64,000 nt of DNA from Bolinopsis microptera. Taxonomy: Eukaryota > Ctenophora > Tentaculata > Lobata > Bolinopsidae. The stretch is from the NCBI RefSeq assembly GCF_026151205.1, contig NC_087077.1:12746983-12810982 (forward strand), in the 5' to 3' direction. The position numbers and the translations under genes were made by a program. Below, piece after piece: positions 23,265 to 34,503 of the stretch (position 1 is its first letter; the number at the start of each line of letters is the position of its first letter). The notes beneath the pieces were generated by a model, which had not been told where the DNA came from, ran no database searches, and saw only the letters and a list, made by a program, of their open reading frames with translations.

Positions 23265-23990
23265 CAATCGCATCCCTTCCAAATCGATCCGATATAATAT
23301 TCATATCAACTTTTCAGAAAACACTGCCAGTTTGCGATCTAGATCTGCTTATCAATACCTAGCTGCAATCTTTGTCTGCTACATGATGTTCTTCTAGTTA
23401 TGGTAACTTTTATTTATTTTTAAATATTACCATTATTTTTTGGTAATTAAGTAAAACAACATTTTTAAGTAAAACAAAATTTAAATTTTATTGCCATATT
23501 ACAATAAATAATAATATTACGATAAACATAGTTAATCTTGAACATCCGATAATAAACTCATGAAAATTAGATATGCTATGTAAAATACGCTTTTTACTAT
23601 ATATACTCGAGAATTCATCTCAATCATAAATTTCTATCAGCGCGGTGCTAGTCACTTATCATAATGACGGCGCTGAGCCTAAACTAATGAATTCAAAAAT
23701 AAAATAAAAATTTCAAATCAGAAGTAAAAGTTATTCTAAAAATGTTTCATTAACTGACTTGTATTCTAAATATCTAAATTTCATAAATCGATAGTCCATA
23801 ATGTTATAACCCATTCACTACCCAATAAATACACTTAAATTGGGGATAATAAAATACAAAATAAAACGCGGAACTATAATAAATTAATTTGAAATATAAT
23901 GTGTTATTAAAATAACACTGGAAATATAAACCACTCACTGACTCTCACTAGTCACTAACCTAACTGTGATAAAAACAAAACCGAGTGCAT
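23265..23990. other. Non-coding AT-rich region
   Basis: No recognised gene or repeat. It may include 5' flank of the retrotransposon fragment at 23992. Confidence 0.5.
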
Positions 23991-23991
23991 A

Positions 23992-24906
23992 ATGATCGCA
24001 CCAGCATCCATAACTGCACCTGATGTCACAACCTTAAGTCCGTTAATTATTGGCAGCAGACCCATAACCTATACGTATCAATCAACTTTTCTCGGATTAA
24101 CAATCGACAACAAGCTCACATTCAAGGGTCACGCAAAATTCAAACTCAAGCAATGCTGGTTTGCCTGGCACAGGATCACCCAAAACTCCACCCGCCACAG
24201 AGGTCTGAATACAAGCTCACTCAGAATGCTCTTCAGAACAGTGGTACTCACAAAACTTCTATATGCTGCTCCTATATGGCTAAAAGATAACCTCGACACT
24301 TTCAAAGACTTTTATGCCAGGGTCCTCTTGAAGATAAGCGGGGCCACTCACCATCCTCCCAAAGATTTGACCTCTGTTGCGCTTGGGATTCCACCCCTTG
24401 AGATATCCTACAAGATGGTCACTATAAAATTTATAATAAAAGCACTTACAAGTGACCCATTTATACAAGGGCTCATCTTGCAGCTAGAGGAGGCAAAGGC
24501 CCACCGATACCAGCACCATATGGACGATATACGTAAGTTTCTAACGTGGAAAACTGGGTCCAAAGAACTAAACAGAAGCAAAATAGACCTTCTGACTAGT
24601 GTCCAGAACGATGTTGTCAGCTACTCAAAAGAAGAAATAATCCGCTTCATGGAGTTTACTTGGAATAAACATCTCCTGCTGAACCCAAGAATAAATCAGA
24701 GTGAGGGTCAGATACTGGATAACATTGATGAAAGGAGAAAACGATTATTTCCTCGCTACTCAAGCAGAAACACGGATACTAAGGTTATGTCTCTCCTACA
24801 TGGCCATTCTGAGACCAGAAATGGGACAGTACTTGAACTAAAAACGGCTGGCAAAAGGAACCAGTTGCTGCTTCCAAAGCACCACCCCAAGCCTGATATC
24901 AGCTGA
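23992..24906 (+). pseudogene. Non-LTR retrotransposon ORF2, C-terminal fragment
   Basis: An open frame of 304 residues resembles the thumb and post-RT region of LINE polyproteins: STFLGLTIDNKLTFKGHAKF near residue 30, LRMLFRTVVLTKLLYAAPIW near residue 75, then a helical C-terminus with Cys-poor linkers. The polymerase palm (YADD-type) motif is absent upstream, so the copy is 5'-truncated. The clade is uncertain (I/R1/jockey-like is my best guess). The lack of stops suggests recent insertion, but host exaptation cannot be excluded from sequence alone. Confidence 0.7.
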
Positions 24907-24909
24907 GCA

Positions 24910-25495
24910 CAAACAAGAAAACAACAATTTCAAGAAAACAACAATTTTATTTAGTATCATATACCTTTTACAAAGATACGTCGAGAAGAATCCAGGGTGA
25001 TACAGGATCGGAGAGTGCAGACCATAAAGTTTAGGCACCCACCTTTGCCTCCTGAGTTCTTGGTTGGATAGAAATTTATGCAAACTTGGTCGTTTATACT
25101 CCAAGTCCCTTTGTTGAAAGAAGTAATATTAACTATGTCTAGAGTTAGCTTCGTTCAATAATAACAATATCAATATAATCAATATCAATATAAATATCAG
25201 ATAAAACTACCGAATAAATTATTAAATATCAATTAATTCGTTCCGATAAAATTTTTTATAAATTTAGATATTCAGTATCTAAAAACATTACAACAAATGG
25301 TTAAAAGCGCCCAAAATCGATTTGAGAGATTTTCTGTCTATAGTACAATCATGATAGTAATAGTAAGTGTGTGCTGCTGCAATTAGACTTGATTACTGCA
25401 ATTTAAAATTGTTTGGAGTCCAAGTATCTTTTAAGTCAGCTGCCTGTGCTTGTATTAATAGTGCTTTGGTTCTCAATTTTATCAATTTAATGGAC
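24910..25495. other. Non-coding region, probable LINE tails
   Basis: 24920-24945 contains AAGAAAACAACAATTTC repeats, also present near 57590. The remaining sequence is AT-rich and without a recognised gene. The left part may be the 3'UTR of the plus-strand LINE fragment. Confidence 0.4.
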
Positions 25496-25497
25496 GT

Positions 25498-28185
25498 TTA
25501 TAAGCAGTTGCTTGAAGTTAAAATTTTTGTATGAACAGCGTTCCAAAGCTTGGCTGCATTAAACAAAAAGGTATTTAATTTATTTAGAAGAATAACCGTT
25601 AGACTCGTTGCACGGTTTGAAATGTTGATAGCCTCATAAAGGGAGTATGGGCAGTGGTACTTGATAATCTTAGAGAATTCTAAAATGCAGTGATATTTGT
25701 ACAAGTTTTGAGCCATAAGAATTTTTAATCTATTAAAAATAGGTTTTGTATGCTCCTTTTCAAAGTGTTTATGGTCTAATTTTTGCATACCGTATGGTCT
25801 AGTACGTGCACATGTTGATTGTTTATCTAAAGTAGCAGGAACCCGTATAACCCTAAAATAGTGTCAAGACTCAAGAGACTAAATAATTATTACCTATTTA
25901 ATTCGCGTTTTTGACACCACTTGGGGGTTCAAATTTTGGGCTCTAAAACTCCTATTCCTTGGCCAATTTTTTATTTTTTCATGCTGATTTAGAGGCCATT
26001 AAAGCATTTGACCCAGTCAAAAAAGTATCAGTTGTATATCTTTTACTGTTTTTGCGGAAAGTCGCGTTAAAGTTGATGCCGTGGTGTCAGTAAAATGGTA
26101 TGGATAAAAACATCCATATATATCGTCTCGCTTTATATATAGTAAGATATGAGTCAAGGTCGCCAAAAAGGATCCTTATACAGTGCTTCTGTGTGATAAA
26201 AAGACTATCATTGGACCGTTCTTTGAGGACAACACCCCAAACACTTATACCATAACTGAGATGTGATTCAAAAAGAGCATTATATTTTCAAATATAGTTC
26301 AGAAGGTATCGAGTGCCGAATTCTGCAGATTGCACCAGTCATAGATTGCAGTTTTTTACGGATGTAGTGCATGTGGGCAATCCAGTTTAGCTTACTATCT
26401 ATAACAACACCTAAGAATTTGGTATCCTTGACTTTAGTAATAACCTTATCATTGATGAATATTGATCTAGATTCATCTAGCAGGATAGCAAATGGTCTGG
26501 TCCGTGCACAGGTGTCATCATATTCAGAGGCAGGTTTAAAATGTATGTAGCAGCATTTGGATTGTTGATATGAAGTAGATTACATTTCATGTAAATCGAG
26601 ACATGTTTAAGTACTAAGTTGGCTTTTTTGTATGTTGCTTCTCTAGATGGTCCTGATATGAAGATATTAGTGTCATCAGCATAAAGTGCAAATTTCACCT
26701 CACTGTCTGAAAAGCAGTTTACTATATCGTTCATATACAATAGGAAGAGTAACGGCCCTAGAATTGACCCTTGTGGTACTCCAAATTTCACGTCCATTGT
26801 TTCTGATGGTACATCGTTATACATAACATACTGCGTTCTGTTAGTCAAATAGCTTTTAAGTAAGGTAAGTGCTGTGCCCCTAATACCGTAGGAATTTAAT
26901 TTGCATAAAAGAATATTGTGATCAAGGGTGTCGAAGGCTTTGCTCAAGTCAATGAATATCCCTAGGACATGTTTATTGCTTGCCAGAGACTTAGTAACGG
27001 AGTCTATAGATTTGTGTAGAGCATGAGTGGTAGAATGGCCTTTTCTAAATCCAAACTGTGAGTCTGTTAGTACACCTTTAGATGTGAAGAAATTATAGAG
27101 GCGTTTATAAATGACCTTCTCGAAGATCTTTCCAAATAAAGGTAATATTGATACAGGCCGATAATTTTCAATGTATTTCTTATTCTCTTTCTTGTAAATA
27201 GGAATAACTTTACCAGTTTTAAAAATGCTTGGGAATGTACCACTTTGTATACATGTGCTGTAAAGCCTAGCCAAGGTACCAGCAATGAGCTTTGCCGATT
27301 TTTTAACAACAACTATAGGTATGTCACTCGCCTTGCTATTTTGAAAATCTCTGATCACCTCGATAATCTCTTCTTCATTAGTTTCTTCCAGGTATATGGA
27401 GTCAGATTCCGAATTAGACATAAAGTGAGCAAATGATTCTATTGGTTCCAGAGAAATACTATTGTTTGACAGTACATTTTTATTGAGATTACTTGCAAGA
27501 GATGTAAAATATTCACAAAATTTGTTAGCAATTATTCGTCTGCAAGTAACTCTCTGGCCATCTATGACAAAATCGTCCTTACATCTAGACAAATTTTTGC
27601 CACGGAGTTCATTTATAACTTCCCAAGTCTTTTTTGCTGTACTTCTCGAATTTTTGAGTATAGCACATAGCCTTTGCCATCTTTATTGAGCTCTTGAGGA
27701 ACTTGTCGAATTCCTTGTAGTAGATGTGCTTGTTTGGATCCCCGCCAGGTAGTTTTAATGTACAAGTCTTCTTCCATTCGAAATACAACCTAGCTTTCTT
27801 GTCGATGGAGTTAATGAGGCCCTGGGTGATCCAAGGGTTGGTTATGCTGTTACGTTTAGTGGTTCTAGGAGTTAGAAGTTTGCAAGACAAATCTATCTTT
27901 TCTTGAAATAACTGCACGAAAAAGTCAAATGTGTTACAGCTGTGGTGGAACCTATCTATATCGTTTTCTATTTCAAGACAGAGCTTCTCTAAGTTAGCAT
28001 TACTAATTACTATAGTCCTAGTGTATAGTAATTTTGTCTGATGAATCAGGTGTTGGCACAGAGTCAGGGGAAAGTTCAGTAAGAGTGAATATATGGTGAT
28101 GGTGGGAGATCTTGTCAGATATCACACCAGAAATAAGGGATTGATCTACGACATCACACGAACGGAAACTGCTGCTTAATATCTT
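25498..28185 (-). pseudogene. CR1-like non-LTR retrotransposon ORF2, decayed
   Basis: On the minus strand the order is: endonuclease C-terminus (up to about 28185, with SDKISHHHHIF), linker (27609-27917, NPWITQGLINSI), reverse transcriptase (26477-27592) and C-terminal domain (26150-26480 and 25498-25830). RT motifs are GIFIDLSKAFDTLDH, FGVPQGSILGPLLFLLYMND and LYADDTNIFIS. A frameshift near 26550 moves the frame after LLHIN; the shifted frame continues with the conserved CARTRP segment. Stops also separate the linker from the RT. A family-A repeat (25834-26149) interrupts the C-terminal domain. It is related to the element at 44-50 kb but older. Endonuclease N-terminus and ORF1 are missing (5' truncation). 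Confidence 0.85.
25834..26149 (+). mobile_element. Repeat family A, copy 2, inserted in the CR1-like ORF
   Basis: It begins AGCAGGAACCCGTATAACCC and ends CGTCTCGCTTTATATATAGTAAGA. The CR1 protein frame can be followed on both sides (FGDLDS before, KQSTCARTRP after), so this is an insertion, apparently at a TA. Confidence 0.8.
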
Positions 28186-28189
28186 ATTA

Positions 28190-30540
28190 ATGACTCACTG
28201 ACTCAGCTTTGTAAAGGTTTTTATGTTTTATCCCAATAGTTCACACATATAATAACATCGGATAGCTATTTTTGTCTTTTTATCTAAGAATCTAATTTAT
28301 TTCAGGACGGACCACACAAAACGTTTCAGTCTGATTACATCACAGACTTTTAAATTTCAATGTAACCTACTACTTAGGGACAGTACAGAGTGTCCAATTA
28401 GAGACAGGAAGTTGTCAATGTTCGTGAGCTTGATCTTGTGGTACTTGAAGCTCTCAGCGGTGGTCACTTCTTATTAGCTATGGACGATTGAGTTACACTT
28501 TGACTTTTCTTTAAATATTTCTGTTTAATGTTGCAATGTTCAAATTGTCGATGTAGATTGTAGATTGTAATTTTATTTCAAGTCAGGCTCCCATCAGTTA
28601 CATTAGAACCACTATCTGCATTAATCATAATGAACAGGGCCTTTACCTTCATGATTTTATGATCCGGTTATTTTATATCCGAAATTTTATGATTCCTGAC
28701 TTTATAATCCTGATTTTATGATCCGTTCTGATTCCAAAATTTTCCTATAGTCCAAATGACTTAGCCCCTCTAGATTAATGTTAAATTATTGGTATCTTAT
28801 GCATCACGGCTGATTAACTTTGAATGGTATTGACCGTTCGCGTTATCTCGAATCAGTCGGACTCTTATGATAATTGATAATAGTATTATGAACTGTAGAT
28901 CGAATCATCCTGCAGGAATTTTAAACAAACTTTCTTGTGCAGTAATTTAGATTTTCATGAAGTTTATCAGAGCGCGTGAAGATAACAAGTTTCAAATTTG
29001 ATTGAGCCGATTCGAGACAAATATATTATATAGTACAGTGTGAACGTATTGTTTTATTCAGAATACGATTGAGATTAGATCATTTTAAAGATAAGAATTG
29101 AAGAATGATATTGTTTGAGTGCACGGAGACATGATTTTTAATTGGAAGCCGTTGCAGCATGTGTAGACATCAATAGCATGTATATTGTTTTACACCTTAA
29201 TACTTTTAAAAATACCAACAAATCCAAAAAAATTATGTTAAATTTAAGTTTAATGTTAAAGTTAAGTTTTGAAATCACAGCCTAGTAGTTGATAATTATA
29301 ACATGTAGTTGGTTTCTTTCTGTTGGTGATATTTGTCGGATTTTGAATGCAACAGTTAAAGTTATAACAATAACAAATTATTCCTATTTCAAAAATAATC
29401 CATTTCAAAAACTTTCACTTACTTTAGGCGGCAAAAACTGTGTTTTACTTTGTATCTTAGATCCAGAAAGAGTTTTAGAAAGAGTTTTAGCTCTCAGTGC
29501 TAGCAAAATCTGATGAATTTCTAATAAAAGTGCGCTGCACGAGAGTTACAGATTTGTTTTTGTGTGGATTTAAGGAACCCCAAACAAAATTTTAACATAA
29601 TGTTCAGTTTTAAGTAAGAAACCTTGGAGTTGGTGAGCGACACACTTATAATTCTTGAATACCGTGAGAATTGGTGCGCTGCGGTGGTTAATCTGACATG
29701 CGGTTCAAACACGCCCTCTTGTATATTTGACAGTGTTTCTGGCAATTCAATTAACATGTTGTCAAATTCCACAGAGAGCTTATAATTTAAGCTACAAAAG
29801 AAAACATTTCTAAGGGCATGAAGTTATCTTATGGCTACTACGAAAGATGTTAAAATAATAACAGGTTAATTTAGGTGAACTTGACTTCAATTTTAAAGCA
29901 AGATTACGTCACGAAATAGCCATAGGCCATCGACTGCGCAGGATACCCACTTACAATAGGGAACTTACGCCGGAGTACTGATAGTTTCAGACTCTGGCTT
30001 GCTAATAAAATTACAAAAATACAAAAACATGTATGTTATATATATAAGTTTTGGTTTAAAATATAATTTTTATCGATGTAATGAACAAAAAAGTTAAGGC
30101 AAAATTACTTAAGCAAAATTTACAATTCTAATTAGCAATCTAATTAGCCAATTTTGTGTTCTCAAGAAGCTAATGTGTAATTTTAATTATTGATAATATT
30201 TCTTTTTGAGTGGGCGGAAAGATATATCATTGTTATTGTTATGCAATAGAGATATTATTTTAAAGATATTATTTTTATTGAAAATTATTTGTTTAGACTA
30301 AAATATTTTACTTTCTCATTGTTGTATGTAAAATGTATGTGATGATTTTGTTGTAAAATTTGTATGATTATTTTGAAGAATGAACCCTCAAAACAAAAAT
30401 ATAAGTTTCATTTTAAAAACGGAGGTATGTTATGAGTATTGCTGAAAGCACAGTGTAAGGCCTACACGGACCGCCTCTAACTAGCCAATCCCTGTTTACA
30501 TGCCGTGTAGCAGGGGACTAGAAAGAGCTAAATTATATAC
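28190..30540. other. Non-coding region
   Basis: Mostly AT-rich, without recognised elements. 28357-28466 (minus) has a short frame with weak resemblance to a T-box segment (see findings). 30035-30430 is AT-rich low-complexity sequence. Other small ORFs have no supporting signal. Confidence 0.5.
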
Positions 30541-30711
30541 ACTAGCAGGAACCCGTATAATATAACCCTAAACGGTGTCAAGACTCAAGAGACTAAAATA
30601 ATTATTACCTAGTTAATTGGCGTTTTTGACACCACTTGGGGGTCCAAATTTTGGGCTCTCAAATCATTATTCCTTGGCCAATTTTATTTTTTTCATGCTA
30701 ATTCGGAGGCC

Positions 30712-33025
30712 CAATGTCAGCCCAATCCAGACAATGGATTTAGGAGACCTATTAATCTGTCCTGTTAGCAAGGCCAAGAACCTGGGATTCCTTTTCGATC
30801 ACCAAATGAATCTGGACTCTCAAATAAATGCTGTCTCCAAAGTATGTTATTTGAATCAAAGGGACTTATCAAGAATCGGTTCAAAGCTTTCCCATGAACT
30901 AAAAGTTCAGTTAGTTCACTCCAATATTCTCTGTTTCATAGACTACTGCAACTCAGTCTATTATGGTATAACAGAAAAGAATCTCCATAAGCTACAAAAG
31001 ATACAGAACAATGCTGCTAGATTTATCTTTGGTCTTTACGGAAAAAAGATACGTGAACCTATCATGCCTTACCTCAAAAAGCTCCACTTTTTACCTGTTC
31101 GGTTCAGAATCAAGTTCAAAATATCACTTCTGGTCTTCAAGTGTCTTAAGGGGAGATACACCAAAACCGTTTTTGCTCCGAACATCGATTTTATTTTATA
31201 TTATTTTTAAACAGACAAAAAGAATAAAATTGTACACCTTCAAAAATTTTTAAAAATATTCCCTCATCGAGAAAAAAAAATATTTTTCTTTTTCGAAAAT
31301 TTTTAAAATTTGGAGAAGTCTGTCACTGTAATACCGATAGTTCGGCCATTTAAAAAGTTTTTTGGCTGATTTTTTTACTGAACATTACTTACACTCCGTA
31401 CTAGAAGCCATTGAAAGGATTATATAATTGAACAATAAATGACCAAGTTACAGACCGAACAAGGTGAAAAAAGAAAAATTGGGATTTTTGCCTACCACCA
31501 AAGTTGTACATTTCACCACCCGCCCAGGTCATCAGATATCGCTTCAAAAATTCTTGTCAGTGTAGTTGATGATCATGGCAAGCTTTTTGGAACCGGATTT
31601 CTCTCAATTTTGAGTTTTAAGCTATGCAATGTGGCCTCAAACGACTTAGTAAAATTCATCGTAAAAAAGGGCTAAAAAGGCAGATTTAAGGCTTAAAATG
31701 CCTATAACTCAAAAAGTATCAGTTTTTCTGAAATAATTTTTACAAGATCGTAATCAGCTTGGTAAGACGAATCTTTTAGTACCAAATAGGTGCTTTTAGA
31801 AGACAAATTGTCTTAAATAATTTTCTAGCTCGAACACAAGGGTCCCCCCTTGTATAAATTTTGTACAAATTGTACACATTTTTTTACAATTTTTGTGGCT
31901 TTGAATATTATAAATGTCGTACTAAAAGATTCGTCTTACCAAGTTGATTACAATCCTGTAAAAATTATTTCAGAAAAACTGATACTTTTTGAGTTATAGG
32001 CATTTTAAGCCTTAAATCTGCCTTTTTTGCCCTTTTTTACGATGAATTTTACTAAGTCGTTTGAGGCCACATTGCATAGCTTAAAACTCAAAATTGAGAG
32101 AAATCCGGTTCCAAAAAGCTTGCCATGATCATCAACTACACTGACAAGAATTTTTGAAGCGATATCTGATGACCTGGGCGGGTGGTGAAATGTACAACTT
32201 TGGTGGTAGGCAAAAATCCCAATTTTTCTTTTTTCACCTTGTTCGGTCTGTAACTTGGTCATTTATTGTTCAATTATATAATCCTTTCAATGGCTTCTAG
32301 TACGGAGTGTAAGTAATGTTCAGTAAAAAAATCAGCCAAAAAACTTTTTAAATGGCCGAACTATCGGTATTACAGTGACAGACTTCTCCAAATTTTAAAA
32401 ATTTTCGAAAAAGAAAAATATTTTTTTTCTCGATGAGGGAATATTTTTAAAAATTTTTGAAGGTGTACAATTTTATTCTTTTTGTCTGTTTAAAAATAAT
32501 ATAAAATAAAATCGATGTTCGGAGCAAAAACGGTTTTGGTGTATCTCCCCTTAATAACATAGCCCCTCAGTACTTACAAGGACACATCAATCTAAGGGAA
32601 GTACGAAGACAAAGATCCAGACTAGATGATGACTTTTATTTGTTGAAAGTTCCTCCTTCTCCTCATTTCAGACGAACGGATGCTGCATTTATGTTTTGTG
32701 GACCAAAAATTTGGAATGAACCACCCTACTCAGTGAGATCATTATCATCTGTAGAATGTTTTAAAAATGCGCTAAAGACGTTTTATTTCCACCTAGCTTT
32801 TGATAATACTTCTAATATTTGTCCATAAAGTCTGAACTGATATGAAAGTGCATAATTTTGGGAACTTCATACAAATATTTGTTCATAAAATCTGAACTGA
32901 TAAAAAGTCCATAATCTTGGTATTTCAACACTAAGTCTCGCTTGAATGACTTAAATGTACATCTTTGTTGGGTATATTTTAATGCCGAAGCGTGTAATAA
33001 ATGTTAGAATTTATTTATTTTTATT
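30712..33025 (+). pseudogene. CR1-like retrotransposon fragment (RT C-terminus and tail), itself interrupted
   Basis: The left coding part (about 30712-31148) reads KNLGFLFDHQMNLDSQI, FIDYCNSVYYGI, KLQKIQNNAARFIFGL and LKKLHFLPVRFRIKFKIS, the typical post-RT C-terminus of CR1/L2 elements. The same frame resumes at 32551 (PQYLQGHINLREVRRQ, FCGPKIWNEPPYSV) and stops at 32828. The copy ends in TTTATTTATTTTTATT, a CR1-like simple tail. It is 5'-truncated just after the RT and split by the palindromic element at 31150-32550. Confidence 0.85.
31150..32550. mobile_element. 1.4-kb palindromic DNA element flanked by TTAA
   Basis: The element starts GGGGAGATACACCAAAACCG and ends with its inverse; TTAA stands on both sides (31146-31149 and 32551-32554). 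Arms of about 630 bp (31150-31781 and about 31918-32550) are nearly identical; the spacer (about 135 bp) is unique and contains GGGTCCCCCCTTGTA. Small ORFs of 78 and 85 aa in the two arms are the same sequence in opposite orientation and are probably not genes. TTAA target duplication is typical of piggyBac-type transposases. No transposase is present. With one TTAA removed, the CR1 frame around it is continuous. Confidence 0.9.
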
Positions 33026-33169
33026 AGGCCATTAAAGCATTTGAGCCAGTCAAAAAAGTTTCAGTTGTATATCTTTTACGGTTTTTGTGGAAAGTCGCGT
33101 TAAAGTTGACGCCGTGGTGTCAGTAAAATGGCACGGATATATATCGTCTCGCTTTATATATAATAAGAT

Positions 33170-33725
33170 AACATACCTCCGTTTTATATATAACAATTGT
33201 ATAGAATAATCCAGTACGTTTTCGGACGCTTTTAGAATAATGGAACTGTCCCTTTAAAGTGACTTTGCACTTACTACGCCGGCCTTACACCTTGTTAAAT
33301 AAGTTGAACAGTGACGTCACAATCACTGGTCAAGGCTGTTAATATGGTTACCATCTTTCCGCTTACCTGCTATAGACTGTCATTGGTTAAAACCTGCTCA
33401 CGCCATCAGTTATTTACCTGTTAAAACGATTAGCACGCGAGCCCCGACAGTTAAGTTAGTTAGCGTTTAATCACGTGATCTAAAACTAGGGTCTCGTGAT
33501 TAATAATATACTAGTTCAGATTTCTTCAAGAAGTCAGAATATTCTCTTTACGACTATCCTTAAACCTTTTTTAACGCTTTTTTCAAATCGATCGTTTCAA
33601 TTCAATGAAACAAAAAATTTTTCAATGAAACAAGAATTTTTAGCACATTTTACAGAATAAAAAGATGTAAAGCAATTCATAAGAATATAATGCTCATTTG
33701 GTGTATAACTTTTTGTCGTTGACTG
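33170..33725. other. Non-coding region
   Basis: 33172-33190 (AACATACCTCCGTTTTATA) is inverse to 30413-30432, so this may be part of an element flanking the nest. No gene. Confidence 0.4.
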
Positions 33726-33859
33726 TTAGTTTGATTTTGAAGAGACAAGGAATGACTGTCGAGTTGTGTGACGAGAGCTTACATTTCTTGGATATCTCAC
33801 TCAATGTAAGTGACAAATCACACAGACCCAACAAAAAGCCTAACGACACAACCCTGTAT

Positions 33860-34010
33860 AGCGTATTATAGTGTATATCAACACACCCCTGTATAGCGTA
33901 TTATAGTGTATATCAACACACCCCTGTATAGCGTATTATAGTGTATATCAACACATCCCTGTATAGCGTATTATAATGTATATCAACACACCCCTGTATA
34001 GTGTATTATA
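33860..34010 (+). repeat. 37-bp minisatellite inside the RT fragment
   Basis: Four to five units of CACCCCTGTATAGCGTATTA followed by TAGTGTATATCAACA. The same array continues at 38582-38635, on the other side of the inserted DNA. The unit includes RT coding sequence (CTGTATA and TATATCAACA), so the array grew from within the RT frame. Confidence 0.9.
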
Positions 34011-34503
34011 CATTTATCACATGCCTTCTCATGCGATATCAAAACTTTCGCCCACGAGGCTTGCCGAGTTTTGAAAATGTTGATATCGCATGAGAAGGCA
34101 TGTGATTAATGTTTTATCACACTTTCTTTGGATCAAATTTGGCTGGGAAAGCAGAATTTGATCAAACGTTAGTTATAAATCTCACCAAAGCAAACTAGAC
34201 ATGTCGAACTTATTTATGTTTATAATGTCCAAGCTATATATAGCTCTCGATGAGTTAGTATTTCAGATATCGAAGATACAATACGTACAATTAATATCTC
34301 ACGTGCTCATCACATTTATGACACAGTGAATGCTGTATGCCGCGCCCAATTTGCTTTCTACTGATAAGTGATACGTAGTGCATTGAATATTAATATATTT
34401 ATCGAGCATGGGACTTGTACTTATTGGCGTCTAGAATATTCCGCCACGATCAGCGCGTCTTATTACATACATACATACATGGCGAGATCTCCATCCAAAA
34501 GGA

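Larger units (their letters stand above)
30544..33168 (+). mobile_element. Repeat family A, copy 3, split by a CR1-like insertion
   Basis: The left part (30544-30711) stops at GGAGGCC and the right part resumes at AGGCCATTAAAGCATTTGAG (33026-33168). In the intact copy 2 these parts are contiguous (AGAGGCCATTAAAGC). The AGGCC present on both sides is a likely target duplication of the CR1-like insert. Confidence 0.8.

Noticed and set aside
31439-32262. Two small ORFs (78 and 85 aa) of the same protein sequence on opposite strands
   Set aside because: They are the two arms of the palindromic element; mirror symmetry of the DNA explains both, and no domain is recognisable.
33860-34010. CRISPR-like array (37-bp repeats)
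   Set aside because: The units are contiguous tandem repeats without spacers in an animal genome.
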